Part shown: piece after piece, positions 17,697 to 26,297 of the stretch | Layout: the number at the start of each line of letters is the position of its first letter | Position numbering within the stretch: the first letter of the stretch is position 1 | The notes under the pieces: generated by a model | Seen by the model: the letters and a program-made list of their open reading frames with translations, nothing else | What the model was told of the DNA's origin: nothing | Databases searched by the model: none | Position numbers and translations under genes: made by a program | DNA from: Bacillota bacterium | GTDB lineage: Bacteria; Bacillota; Negativicutes; CTSoil-072 | Direction: 5' to 3' | NCBI GenBank assembly: GCA_017889545.1 | Contig: JAGFZV010000002.1 | Coordinates: 235,221-299,220 of the forward strand | DNA length: 64,000 nt

Positions 17697-18971
17697 ATGA
17701 TCAAAGAATACAAGGTAAAGTATGGTAAAAGTGAAATCGAGTTTGACCTCGATGATTCGTTGGTTCTTGGTGAACTAATGATTAAAGACTCTCCGGTACT
17801 GGATGATCCGGCAGCGGCTATTCGCGAGGCTCTTGCTAATCCAATCGGTTCCAAACCATTGCGTGAAATTGTAAAGGCCGGACAGACCGTAGCGATTATT
17901 GTCAATGACCCTACACGGGTTGCCAATAGCTATGTGTTTTTACCGATTTTGCTCGAAGAGTTGAATGCGGCCGGAGTGCCGGATCAGGATATTCGCATTG
18001 TTTTTTCATTGGGAATGCATCGGCCAATGGACGAAACAGAAATGATCGAAACCGTTGGAGCGGAAGTTGCCAAGCGGATCAAAATGCACAACAGTGATGC
18101 GAAGGATCAAAGCCAGTTCCAGTTTTTTGGCACAACTTCCCGTGGAACGCCGGTTTATTTCAACAAGCTGGTTGCCGAAGTTGACCATATCATCTGCACA
18201 GGCAGTATTGTTCATCATTTCTTTTCCGGTTTTGGCGGCGGACGCAAGGCGATGCTTCCAGGCGTAGCTTATTGTGAAACGATCCGGCACAATCACAGCA
18301 TGATGTTTGATCCGAAGGCATCTATCGGCCGGTTGGAAGGCAATCCTGTTTACTTGGATCAAGTGGAAGGCGCGGAAATGTGCCGACCGTCGTTTCTGTT
18401 GAATGTCGTACTCAATGACAAGAAGAAATTTTTAAAAGTATTTGCCGGTGACTATGTTGAAGCGCATAAGGAAGCCTGCAAGTTTGTTGATGAGGTCTAT
18501 GGGGTACCCATTGATCAACAAGCCGATCTGGTTATTGCCAGCTGTGGCGGATATCCCAAAGATATGAACGTATATCAGTTGCAAAAGACGATGGATAACG
18601 CCTGGTGTGCAGTACGTGAAGGCGGGGTAGTGATCATTATCGGCGAATGTGTTGAGGGTTCCGGGTCCGCTCTCTACGAAAAGACGATGGAGGAATATAA
18701 GACGCCTGAACGAATTGAAGCTGAATTGCGGGCGAACTTCCAAATTGGCGCTCACAAAGCTTACGCTGTTACTCGTTTAATGAAAAAGGCGGAGTTTATT
18801 TTGGTGTCTTCGCTTGACCGGGAGTTAGCCCGTAAACTGCTGTTTACCCCTGCCGCAACCATGAGAGAAGCATTACAGTTAGCCTATGGGAAACTGAAAC
18901 CACGACGAAGCATCATCGTGATGCCGATGGCAAGCTTGACGGTTCCGTTGCTAAAAGAAACCGACAAATAG
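17697..18971 (+). CDS. LarA-family nickel-pincer racemase/epimerase (paralog 1)
   Basis: A 424-residue LarA family (DUF2088) protein. LarA uses a nickel-pincer nucleotide to racemise lactate; relatives act on other 2-hydroxyacids. All four residues I recall as key in Lactobacillus LarA are present at the same numbers: H108 (GMHRPM), H174 and K184 (HHFFSGFGGGRKAMLPG) and H200 (IRHNHS). ATG 17697 follows AAAGGTGG by seven bases. No larB, larC or larE cofactor genes are near. It lies alone between two ftsZ genes, with its own flanking hairpins, so it is probably a separate transcription unit. The substrate cannot be read from the sequence. Confidence 0.88.
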   Translation: MIKEYKVKYGKSEIEFDLDDSLVLGELMIKDSPVLDDPAAAIREALANPIGSKPLREIVKAGQTVAIIVNDPTRVANSYVFLPILLEELNAAGVPDQDIRIVFSLGMHRPMDETEMIETVGAEVAKRIKMHNSDAKDQSQFQFFGTTSRGTPVYFNKLVAEVDHIICTGSIVHHFFSGFGGGRKAMLPGVAYCETIRHNHSMMFDPKASIGRLEGNPVYLDQVEGAEMCRPSFLLNVVLNDKKKFLKVFAGDYVEAHKEACKFVDEVYGVPIDQQADLVIASCGGYPKDMNVYQLQKTMDNAWCAVREGGVVIIIGECVEGSGSALYEKTMEEYKTPERIEAELRANFQIGAHKAYAVTRLMKKAEFILVSSLDRELARKLLFTPAATMREALQLAYGKLKPRRSIIVMPMASLTVPLLKETDK

Positions 18972-18977
18972 AATATG

Positions 18978-19044
18978 GCTTGCATCGCGCAAAAAAGACG
19001 ACGTTCTCATTCGAGTTCGTCGTCTTTTTTTGCGCGATGCAAGC
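18978..19044. terminator. Long inverted repeat acting as terminator after larA paralog 1
   Basis: Arms of 26 and 27 bases (18978-19003 and 19018-19044), starting GCTTGCATCGCGCA and ending GACGACG, pair perfectly apart from one extra base in the A/T tract. The A and T tracts let the inner GACGACG/CGTCGTC hairpin act as a terminator on both strands. Confidence 0.85.
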
Positions 19045-19178
19045 GGGTTTTCTAATTTTCTGTTTTTTGTGGCAACACTTTACAGGTGTACTGAAAATTA
19101 TGTCGAATATATTGCAAAAACAAACGCATTGCAAGGGAGAACCTTTGTAGAAAGCCGCAGACAAGGAAGGAGAACTTC

Positions 19179-20249
19179 ATGAGCGCTGCAGAGAGCAACG
19201 GAAATTTTAGCAGAATTAAAGTCGTCGGTGTAGGCGGGGCTGGCAATAATGCTTTGAACCGCATGATTGCATCAGGGTTGCAGGCGGATTTTATTGCTGT
19301 CAATACGGATGTCCAATCACTAGCTCTATCTAAGGCTAATCGTTGTATACAAATCGGAGAGCGATTGACAAAGGGTCTGGGAACCGGAGCGGATGCGCGG
19401 CTTGGTGAGCTGGCCGCCATAGAAAGCCGGGACAAAATTAAAAATGCGCTTATCGGTGCCGATATGGTTTTTATCGCCGCCGGGATGGGCGGCGGGACCG
19501 GAACCGGCGCTTCACCGATTATTGCCGAATGCGCCCGTGAAGTTGGCGCTTTGACTTTGGCTGTGGTGACATCCCCTTTCAAGTTTGAGGGCCGGAAACG
19601 TTTGAAACAGGCAGAAGAAGGACTGAAAAAATTATCAGCGGTTGTCGATTCTTTTCTTACGATAGCGAATGATCGTTTGTTTTTGGTCATCGATAAAAGA
19701 ACGCCGGCTTTGGAAGCGTTCCGCATTGCGGATGACTTACTGCGCCAAGGAGTGCAGGGGATTTCTGACCTGATTGTCAAGCCGGCATTGGTAAATCTCG
19801 ATTTTGCCGATGTCAAGGCGGTGCTGAGCGGCGGTGGACGGACGTTAATGGGTATTGGGACAGGCAAAGGAGAAAACCGGGTGGTTGATGCTGTGCGCTC
19901 TGCGATCCAAAATCCTCTGTTTGAGACGTCTATCCATGGCGCCAAGGGGATTTTGGTGAATGTCACCGGAAGCAGCGACATCACCTTGCCGGAAATAAAT
20001 GAAGCGATGGCGGTCGTCAATGATTGTGCTGATCCGGAGGCGAACATTATTTTTGGCGCTGATATTGATGAAGCCTTGTCCGATACTGTAAAAGTGACGA
20101 TTATTGCCACAGGGTTTCAACAGAGCCAAGTTTCTGAGGGATTGTCGGCAGTTGGACGTCAGGATGTGTCAAAACAATCTGCTGTCAAGCCGTCTAACCA
20201 TTCCGGGGATGATTTTAACGTCCCGTCATTCATGCGTCACAAACGTTGA
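19179..20249 (+). CDS. ftsZ: Cell division GTPase FtsZ (copy 2)
   Basis: A second complete FtsZ with 356 residues. The GTP signature [10 protein letters not shown] near 106-115 and the T7 loop NLDFADV near 208 are intact, so it should bind and hydrolyse GTP. The C-terminal peptide DDFNVPSFMRHKR keeps the FtsA-binding pattern but differs from copy 1 (PSFMRHK against PPWMRNK), and the linker is longer. ATG 19179 follows AAGGAGG. It is monocistronic, between the larA hairpin and its own terminator. The function could be redundancy or a specialised (for example sporulation-stage) role; neither is shown. Confidence 0.94.
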   Translation: MSAAESNGNFSRIKVVGVGGAGNNALNRMIASGLQADFIAVNTDVQSLALSKANRCIQIGERLTKGLGTGADARLGELAAIESRDKIKNALIGADMVFIAAGMGGGTGTGASPIIAECAREVGALTLAVVTSPFKFEGRKRLKQAEEGLKKLSAVVDSFLTIANDRLFLVIDKRTPALEAFRIADDLLRQGVQGISDLIVKPALVNLDFADVKAVLSGGGRTLMGIGTGKGENRVVDAVRSAIQNPLFETSIHGAKGILVNVTGSSDITLPEINEAMAVVNDCADPEANIIFGADIDEALSDTVKVTIIATGFQQSQVSEGLSAVGRQDVSKQSAVKPSNHSGDDFNVPSFMRHKR

Positions 20250-20260
20250 TGATGAAAATA

Positions 20261-20300
20261 AAATGAGAGGATCGGCAACGCCGATCCTCTCATTTTATTT
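20261..20300. terminator. Terminator between ftsZ copy 2 and the convergent gene
   Basis: 15-bp stem AATGAGAGGATCGGC/GCCGATCCTCTCATT with an AAC loop, an A-rich flank on one side and TTATTTTT on the other. It can end transcription from both strands. Confidence 0.9.
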
Positions 20301-20816
20301 TTACGAATGGATAATTTGAAACAATTGAGAAATTTCACTGCTGATCATTGCGGAAAATGTGTCAAGCGTTGACAGTGCATCGGTTCCATCCGGGCGGGAC
20401 ACCGTTTTATCGGCAATATAGGTTCCGGTTGCTGTGGAAAAAGCTTTTAGATCAAAAGAAACATCGATAGGACGGATGGTGAACAACATCACATAATTTA
20501 CATGAGTTGCCTGTGCGTATGCAGCCAGTGAAGAAGGAGCAGCCGACGCTGTGCTGGTGATACCCACCCGGTTCAAGTCCCGCAGAACTTCGTTGCCTGA
20601 ATGAACTTCGCTGCCCAGAAACAGAGCGTTAATTTTAAAGCGGATAATTTCATTCAAGGCTTTATTGAGAATGTCTACGCCGGGAACATAGTGGCCCGAG
20701 GTGTCAATATACAAAGCAACAGCAAACATTGCATTGTCATCGGAAGGGGAAGCCAGGCATACCGGGCCGATGAAAAGTAACAGCAATAAGGTAACAAGCA
20801 AACATTTTTTTACCAA
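20301..20816 (-). CDS. Secreted protein of unknown function
   Basis: A 171-residue protein with a clear signal peptide: two Lys, then a Leu-rich core and a CLA-S cleavage region near residue 22. The mature part alternates beta and alpha character and contains YIDTSGHYVPG near 38 and a C-terminal Ser/Ile-rich helix. I do not recognise a family; the GITSTASAA and VNYVMLFTI segments resemble small periplasmic or lipoprotein-type domains only in general character. TTG 20816 is chosen because GAGG lies eight bases before it; a TTG two codons earlier is too close. It is monocistronic, with a TGATATAAT extended -10 box upstream. Confidence 0.7.
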   Translation of the reverse strand: MVKKCLLVTLLLLLFIGPVCLASPSDDNAMFAVALYIDTSGHYVPGVDILNKALNEIIRFKINALFLGSEVHSGNEVLRDLNRVGITSTASAAPSSLAAYAQATHVNYVMLFTIRPIDVSFDLKAFSTATGTYIADKTVSRPDGTDALSTLDTFSAMISSEISQLFQIIHS

Positions 20817-20858
20817 GAACAAGACCTCTTTTCTTCTATCTAACGTTGATCAAATGCT

Positions 20859-20867
20859 ATTATATCA
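20859..20867 (-). promoter_or_regulatory. Extended -10 promoter element for the secreted-protein gene
   Basis: Read on the minus strand this is TGATATAAT, a perfect extended -10 box 43 bases before the start codon. No good -35 box is visible, as is common for extended -10 promoters. Confidence 0.5.
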
Positions 20868-20869
20868 CA

Positions 20870-21994
20870 TTACACGAGCTTTTTCTGGAATTTTATGATG
20901 CTAATTGTCAGTGCGGCAATGAGGAAAGTAGTTAAGGCGAAAACCTGTGTCCAGAGAAAATTGAGACCAATTCCTTTGAGAATGATACCGCGCATGATCT
21001 GAAGGTAGAAAGTCAGCGGGATCAAGTTTCCCAGCGCGTAAAAGAAGTCAGGCATGGCTTCACGGGGAAACATGAAGCCGGAGAGCAGAATACTGGGCAA
21101 GAATACGAAAAAAGACATTTGCATGGCCTGCATCTGCGTTTTGGCGATGGTAGAGATTAATACTCCCAAAGAAAGAGAAGCGATGATAAATAATGAGGTT
21201 AAGATATACAGCAAACCAATATTGCCGCGAATAGGCAAGTCGAAGACGAGGATTCCAACCATCAGGGCAAGCGTCATTTGCACGTAACCAACGAAAATAT
21301 AGGGAATGATCTTGCCTAACATCAATTCATGCGATTTCATTGGTGTAACGATCAGCTGTTCCATTGTGCCGCGTTCCCGTTCGCGAACAATCGCCATGGA
21401 AGTAATCATGATCATGGTCATGGTCAGAATCGTTCCCAATATTCCGGGGACCATGTAAAAAGCAGAAACAAAATCAGGGTTATACCAGGGGCGGATACGG
21501 ATATCATAGGGTAATGCCACTTCTTTGCCCGTCGTGCTTCGCAATCGTTGAAACAGGATCTCTTGAGACTTTAATTGACCAATAATTTGGGCGGTGCTGA
21601 TGGCGGATGAAGCGGCCAGAGAATCTGAAGCATCGACGATTACCTGGATGGAAGCGCTGCGCCCATGATGAAGATTCTCTGATAAGTCAGGTGGAATGAT
21701 GATCCCGACTTTGCTTTTCCCCTGTTCTACGGAGGAATTCACCTCGTCAATGTTTTTGGCGGTATACCGGATATCAAAATAACCGCTAGCCTCAAATGAA
21801 GCTAATAAATCCCGGCTTTCCTGATGAAGAGACTGGTCCAATACGATGGTTGGCAAGTGCTTGACATCCGTATTGATTGCAAATCCGAACACCAGCAGTT
21901 GGATGATGGGCAGGACAACCATCATGGCAAACGTAAGACGGTCGCGTTTCATTTGGATAAATTCTTTGATCAAGAGAGCTCGCAGGCGTCGCAT
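20870..21994 (-). CDS. ABC-2 type transporter permease (YbhR/YhhJ-like)
   Basis: A 374-residue permease: cytoplasmic start, transmembrane helix at about 22-42, a large extracytoplasmic domain to about residue 170, then five further helices. It matches the drug or lipid export permeases of the YbhS/YbhR group. The segment RERERGTMEQLIVTP near 205-220 is the coupling-helix signature of that family. It is the last gene of the TetR-HlyD-ATPase-ATPase-permease operon. ATG 21994 follows AAGGAG by eight bases. Only one permease gene is present, so it may act as a homodimer. Confidence 0.88.
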   Translation of the reverse strand: MRRLRALLIKEFIQMKRDRLTFAMMVVLPIIQLLVFGFAINTDVKHLPTIVLDQSLHQESRDLLASFEASGYFDIRYTAKNIDEVNSSVEQGKSKVGIIIPPDLSENLHHGRSASIQVIVDASDSLAASSAISTAQIIGQLKSQEILFQRLRSTTGKEVALPYDIRIRPWYNPDFVSAFYMVPGILGTILTMTMIMITSMAIVRERERGTMEQLIVTPMKSHELMLGKIIPYIFVGYVQMTLALMVGILVFDLPIRGNIGLLYILTSLFIIASLSLGVLISTIAKTQMQAMQMSFFVFLPSILLSGFMFPREAMPDFFYALGNLIPLTFYLQIMRGIILKGIGLNFLWTQVFALTTFLIAALTISIIKFQKKLV

Positions 21995-21998
21995 GGCG

Positions 21999-22901
21999 TC
22001 AACTCCTTCGGCGTGATTTTACATAATGAACAAATACATCTTCCAGCGATGGTTCGATCCGGCGTTGCTCATATTCCGCATAGGAAGCCAGCTCTTCCGG
22101 CTTGACAAGAAGATGGAGGCAGGCTCCGTAAGGATATACATCCAAAGAGGATAGGCCCCGCTCCTGGAAAGTCTGCATCAGAGCCATTGGGTCGGGCGAA
22201 GGGATTTCCAGGAGAATGCCAGGGATCACTTTCTTTAAATTATCCGGTGTGTTGTCAGCGATGAGTGCGCCTTCATAAATGAAACCGATCCGGTCGCAAT
22301 GTTCCGCTTCGTCCATAAAGTGAGTCGTCACCATCACTGTCGTTCCATCCAAGGATAGTTTGTAGATGATATCCCAAAATAACCGGCGCGATTTTGGGTC
22401 AACTCCGCCCGTTGGCTCATCCAGAAACAAGATAGGGGGATGATGAAGGATTGAACAGCCCAAAGCCAGACGCTGTTTCCAACCGCCGGACAGGTTCACG
22501 GTCATTTCATTTTGACGGTCCTGCAATCCGGCCATACTAAGCATAGCGGCAATTCGCTCCTCTTTCTTTTTGCCGAATAAATCATACATGCCAGCATAAA
22601 ATTCTAAATTTTCTCTAACGGTGAGATCGTCATACAAACTGAATTTTTGTGACATGTAGCCGATTTTGGTTTTTATCGGTTCGCTATCGCGCACTAAATC
22701 CAGGCCGAGGATGGATCCACCGCCCTCGGAAGGGCTGATGATACCACACAGCATCCGGATGGTGGTCGACTTCCCTGACCCATTGGGGCCAAGAAAACCA
22801 TAAATACTGCCAGCTTCGATTTTCAAATTAATCCGGTCAACGGCGGTAAACGCCCCGAACCGGCGAGTTAGATTATGGGTTTTTACGGCAATTTGCGCCA
22901 T
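21999..22901 (-). CDS. ABC transporter ATP-binding protein (second ATPase)
   Basis: A 300-residue ATPase with Walker A GPNGSGKST near 38-46, the signature LSGGWKQRLALG near 135, Walker B LFLDEPTGGVDP near 157 and the switch His (TTHFMDEAE). The C-terminal extension of about 80 residues is typical of drug-export ATPases of the CcmA group. The start overlaps the stop of the preceding ATPase by one base (TGATG). Together the two correspond to the fused ATPase YbhF of enterobacteria. Confidence 0.9.
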   Translation of the reverse strand: MAQIAVKTHNLTRRFGAFTAVDRINLKIEAGSIYGFLGPNGSGKSTTIRMLCGIISPSEGGGSILGLDLVRDSEPIKTKIGYMSQKFSLYDDLTVRENLEFYAGMYDLFGKKKEERIAAMLSMAGLQDRQNEMTVNLSGGWKQRLALGCSILHHPPILFLDEPTGGVDPKSRRLFWDIIYKLSLDGTTVMVTTHFMDEAEHCDRIGFIYEGALIADNTPDNLKKVIPGILLEIPSPDPMALMQTFQERGLSSLDVYPYGACLHLLVKPEELASYAEYEQRRIEPSLEDVFVHYVKSRRRS

Positions 22902-23797
22902 CAGTGATCACCCGCCAGTTCGACGAATACGTCTTCAAGCGTGGGAGCAATGACGCGCAAAGATGTGATAGGCACGTTTGCATTGGTTAATGCAGCAGTT
23001 ATAGCAGGAGCGGCAATGGCTGCATTTTTAACGATCAGATGATATTTCGCACCAAATGGATTGCTATCCAGGATAGGGCAATTTTGCAGGTAGCGATTGA
23101 CGTCTTTTGCGGGTGTAGATAATTCAAGGATCTGATGCGGGTAAGCGGCGCGCAGTTTTGCCGGAGTATCACAGGAAACTATTTTCCCATTATGCAAAAA
23201 AGCGACTCGGGTGCAGAGTTCCGCTTCATCCATATACGGGGTCGAAACGACAATAGTCATTCCGTCTTTGTTCAGTCTATAAAGCATTTGCCAAAATTCG
23301 CGCCGGGATACCGGATCAACTCCGGTTGTCGGCTCATCGAGAAAGAAAATTTCCGGTTTATGCATCAAGCCGGCGGCTAACGCCAGCTTTTGCTTCATGC
23401 CGCCGGAAAGCTGATCGGCCAGTCGGTTTTGAAAAGGAAACAGATTGGTGAAACGCAGGATCTCCTCGCCGATGGTGGCAATTTGTGCACTGTCGGCGCC
23501 GTACATGGCACCGATGAATTGAATGTTCTCCCGTACGGTCAGATCCCCATACAAGCTGAATTTTTGGGGGATATAGCCAATACGGTCTTTGATTTGTTCT
23601 ATATTTGGAGTGTCCAAGACGGTGATCGTTCCGGAGGTCTTGCTGATGATGCCTGTGATCATGCGAAGCGTCGTTGTTTTTCCCGCGCCGTCCGGGCCAA
23701 CCAGACCAAAAATTTCGCCTGTCTGGATCAGCAGTGAAAGATGATCGACGGCGAGATGACCGTTGTATTCTTTGCAGACATTTTCCAGCGCGATCAT
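22901..23797 (-). CDS. ABC transporter ATP-binding protein (first ATPase)
   Basis: A 298-residue ATPase with Walker A GPDGAGKTT near 34-42, the signature LSGGMKQKLALA near 131 and Walker B FFLDEPTTGVDP near 153. The switch position after Walker B reads STPYMDEAE, with Pro where the switch His (as in TTHFMDEAE of its partner) is expected. This suggests one degenerate catalytic site in a heterodimer with the next ATPase, which keeps its His. The start overlaps the HlyD-family stop (ATGA). Confidence 0.9.
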   Translation of the reverse strand: MIALENVCKEYNGHLAVDHLSLLIQTGEIFGLVGPDGAGKTTTLRMITGIISKTSGTITVLDTPNIEQIKDRIGYIPQKFSLYGDLTVRENIQFIGAMYGADSAQIATIGEEILRFTNLFPFQNRLADQLSGGMKQKLALAAGLMHKPEIFFLDEPTTGVDPVSRREFWQMLYRLNKDGMTIVVSTPYMDEAELCTRVAFLHNGKIVSCDTPAKLRAAYPHQILELSTPAKDVNRYLQNCPILDSNPFGAKYHLIVKNAAIAAPAITAALTNANVPITSLRVIAPTLEDVFVELAGDH

Positions 23798-24771
23798 TGG
23801 ATCACCACATCCGCCGGCATTCCCGGTTTCAGAAGTTGCTGGGAATTATCGATCTTTACTTTAACGGCAAAGACAAGATTGGCCCGTTCTCGCTGGGTAA
23901 TGCTTTGGCGGGGAGTGAATTCGGCTTGTTGACTGATTTCTTTTATGGTTCCGCTGAAGGTTCGTTCCGGAAAAGAATCAACGCGGACAGTGGATGTTTG
24001 ACCGACTTGGATCAGACCCAGCTGGGTGGAGGAAATATACACTTTGACCCAACAGTCGTTCATGTCGCCAACAGTCGCAATGGCGCTGCCGCCATTCACG
24101 TATTCGCCATTCTCAAAATTTTTTGTTAAGACCAATCCCTTAAGCGGACTTACAATCACCGTGTCATCAATCATGGTGCGACTGGCGTCGAGGATTGCCT
24201 GCGAACGTTTGACTTCCGATTGTTGAGCGGCAATTACGTCCGGGCGGTATCCATCTTCGAGCAGGCTCTGCCGGGCTTGGGCAGAGCGCAGACTATTGTA
24301 GGCAACCTCATAATTTGAACGGGCGCTGTCTAATTGTTGTGCGGAAATGGCGCCGCTTTGAAACAAAGTATTGTACCGGTCATAATCAGTTTTTGTTTTG
24401 TCATAAACAGCCTGTGCAGCGGCCAAAGTTGCGGCAGCATCCGTTAATTCCTGACTGCGGGCGCCTTTTTCCAAATCATCCAGTTGTATTTTGGCTTTTA
24501 CTAACGCCGCTTCATCACGCAGAACTTGCGCTTCAAGATCCGGGCGGCGGATGCGGCATATTACTTGGCCAGGTTCGACAATGGATCCGGAATCTATCGA
24601 TAAATCTGCGATATAGCCGTTGAGTTTGGGAGTAATGTCGGCGCGAGTGATCTCGATCGTGCCGCTCGCGGTGATCCCGCTTTCCTTCGGACCCAGCAGC
24701 TTATATGCGGTTGCACCGAGCAAAACAAGAAAGACAACGATTCCTGCAATGAGCCGTTTATCGAGCTTCAT
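23794..24771 (-). CDS. HlyD-family periplasmic adaptor (YbhG-like)
   Basis: A 325-residue membrane-fusion protein with an N-terminal transmembrane helix (about 7-27), a lipoyl-like half-motif (GYIADLSIDSGSIVEPGQ near 52-69), a long alpha-helical hairpin (about 75-185), the second lipoyl half and a C-terminal beta-barrel ending GMPADVVIQ. It links the inner-membrane exporter to an outer component, so its presence supports a two-membrane envelope, as in Negativicutes. Both ends overlap neighbouring genes by four bases (ATGA), so translation is coupled along the operon. Confidence 0.9.
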   Translation of the reverse strand: MKLDKRLIAGIVVFLVLLGATAYKLLGPKESGITASGTIEITRADITPKLNGYIADLSIDSGSIVEPGQVICRIRRPDLEAQVLRDEAALVKAKIQLDDLEKGARSQELTDAAATLAAAQAVYDKTKTDYDRYNTLFQSGAISAQQLDSARSNYEVAYNSLRSAQARQSLLEDGYRPDVIAAQQSEVKRSQAILDASRTMIDDTVIVSPLKGLVLTKNFENGEYVNGGSAIATVGDMNDCWVKVYISSTQLGLIQVGQTSTVRVDSFPERTFSGTIKEISQQAEFTPRQSITQRERANLVFAVKVKIDNSQQLLKPGMPADVVIQ

Positions 24772-25355
24772 TTGTTGATCACTCCATTCAAATAAATTTC
24801 CAACGCCTGCATAATGTAGGCATGGTCCAAATTTTTTGCCGGAGGTAAAAACGTGCTGACCAGCGGCTTGGTCATGAAATAGAAATTGATAATGCCGGCA
24901 AGCGATAATGCCGCATAGTCTGGATCCAAATCGGAGCGAAAATCACCGGTTTCGATTCCGTTTGCGATTGCAGCATGGAGAAAATGATAAGCGGAAGCAA
25001 TATGTCTGCTGACGACCGTTTCAAACCCGACGGAAGGGTTCGCTACCTCGCGTTGTATGTAGCGCATAAGATGAGGGCACTGCTGGTGGATGAGAATGGC
25101 GTTCTTTCCATAATAACGGATCCGTTCGATCGGCGAGAGACTGTGGCTGTTGGAAACAGCGGTTGTGATGCGGGAAAATTGAAAATCCAATACGGCAGTG
25201 TATAAACCTTCTTTATTGCCAAAATAATAAGAAATCAAAGCGCTATTGGCGCCTGCTTTTTCCGAAAGTTCCCGAATGGAAACTGCATTAAAGCCCTTTT
25301 CGGCAAATAGAGGAATTGCGGCTTCCAAAAGACGTGACCGCGAATCTTTTTCCAC
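24768..25355 (-). CDS. TetR-family repressor of the exporter operon (CecR-like)
   Basis: A 195-residue regulator: TetR helix-turn-helix at about 10-55 (RLLEAAIPLFAEKGFNAVSI, then SALISYYFGNKEGLY) and a ligand domain of the CecR/YbiH type. It is the first gene of the operon it presumably controls, in the same order as cecR-ybhGFSR of E. coli. A large palindrome overlapping the -10 box lies just upstream and is the likely operator, implying autorepression relieved by a ligand. The inducer is unknown. Confidence 0.9.
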   Translation of the reverse strand: MEKDSRSRLLEAAIPLFAEKGFNAVSIRELSEKAGANSALISYYFGNKEGLYTAVLDFQFSRITTAVSNSHSLSPIERIRYYGKNAILIHQQCPHLMRYIQREVANPSVGFETVVSRHIASAYHFLHAAIANGIETGDFRSDLDPDYAALSLAGIINFYFMTKPLVSTFLPPAKNLDHAYIMQALEIYLNGVINK

Positions 25356-25372
25356 TTTATCGCCTCTTCCTG

Positions 25373-25400
25373 TATTAATTAATCGATTGATTAATTAATA
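25373..25400. promoter_or_regulatory. TetR operator palindrome
   Basis: Two perfect 12-base arms, TATTAATTAATC and GATTAATTAATA, around a four-base centre. It lies 17 bases before the tetR start codon and overlaps the -10 box, the position expected for a TetR-family repressor site. Confidence 0.85.
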
Positions 25401-25423
25401 CCATAAATTAATTGCATTGTCTA
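25395..25423 (-). promoter_or_regulatory. Promoter of the TetR-exporter operon
   Basis: On the minus strand, TAGACA (complement of 25418-25423) and TATTAA (complement of 25395-25400) with a 17-base spacer. The -10 box is inside the operator arm, so repressor binding would block it. Confidence 0.75.
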
Positions 25424-25450
25424 CATTTTCCGTGCAAAAAGGAACATTTT

Positions 25451-26110
25451 TTAGTTCATTTCGACGGTCGTAATACCCGGAAGTTTTCGTAACTGTTCGA
25501 TTAGATCGGATCGGTCGTTTTTGCCTAACGGGTCAATGATCAGAGACAACGCCACTTTACACTCCGGTTTGTCTTCTACAGTAATGTCGGTAATGCTGAA
25601 GCCTTTGTGGCCGATGCAGGAGGTGATTTTTCCTATTTGCCCCGGAGTATCAACGGTAATAATATATAAATGGAAACTATTAAAACATGCAATTCTCGCT
25701 TCCAGACGGGTGAGCGCAGTCAGCGTGACGAAGGCCAGCAGCGTGGCGATCGAAGCGCTGATGAAATAACCAAAACCGACTGTCAGGCCAACTCCCGATA
25801 CGGTCCATAGACTGGCAGCGGTGGTCAAGCCTCTGACGGTTAGTCCTTCTTTAATGATCGTTCCGGCGCCGATAAAGCCAATACCGCTGACAACCTGGGC
25901 GGCTAAACGGGCCGGGTCGGCATTGGTGTTTCCTTGAACACTGTAATACATGTTCACCGATAAAGTCATAATGAGGCAGGAACCAAGGCAAACGAGGACA
26001 TGCGTTCGAAATCCGGCGGATTTTCTTCTTGCCTGGCGTTCATAACCGATAATTCCGCCAAAAATGCAAGCCACCAGCAGACGCAGAGCAATGTCGATAT
26101 CGCTTAGCAT
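25451..26110 (-). CDS. MgtC/SapB-family membrane protein with C-terminal ACT-like domain
   Basis: A 219-residue protein: four to five transmembrane helices (about 5-140) with the family segments GGIIGYERQARRKSAGFRTH near 19-38 and GIGFIGAGTI near 78-87, then a cytoplasmic ACT-like domain from about 145. The family includes MgtC, linked to survival in low Mg2+ and acid. ATG 26110 is eight bases after a perfect AGGAGG; an in-frame upstream start at 26197 would add 29 unconserved residues. No Mg2+ riboswitch of known type is recognisable upstream. Confidence 0.9.
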   Translation of the reverse strand: MLSDIDIALRLLVACIFGGIIGYERQARRKSAGFRTHVLVCLGSCLIMTLSVNMYYSVQGNTNADPARLAAQVVSGIGFIGAGTIIKEGLTVRGLTTAASLWTVSGVGLTVGFGYFISASIATLLAFVTLTALTRLEARIACFNSFHLYIITVDTPGQIGKITSCIGHKGFSITDITVEDKPECKVALSLIIDPLGKNDRSDLIEQLRKLPGITTVEMN

Positions 26111-26297
26111 GTCAATGCCTCCTCTATATATTTTGTAAGCAAAAGCCCGATCACGCCGCCTAAAAACCGGTACCGCAATCGGACTTTCTTCAGCCAATCA
26201 GAGCCACTCTAATATTACTAATATTTCCATAACGGCTTTGAATATCCTGCCGGGTTTAAGATGAAATTTACTGTTTTGGCTTAAAACCAGGCAAATG

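Noticed and set aside
19052..20110. A 352-codon minus-strand open frame
   Set aside because: It lies wholly inside ftsZ copy 2 in the antisense direction. The open frame follows from the codon bias of the real gene; its translation is Ser/Ala/Pro-rich with no family features and no ribosome-binding site.
23135..23737. Plus-strand frames within the exporter operon
   Set aside because: They are antisense to the first ATPase gene, which has all ABC motifs.
26111..26270. An M-box Mg2+ riboswitch upstream of the MgtC-like gene
   Set aside because: The leader shows some pairing but not the conserved M-box sequence blocks, so it is reported only as a possible structured leader.
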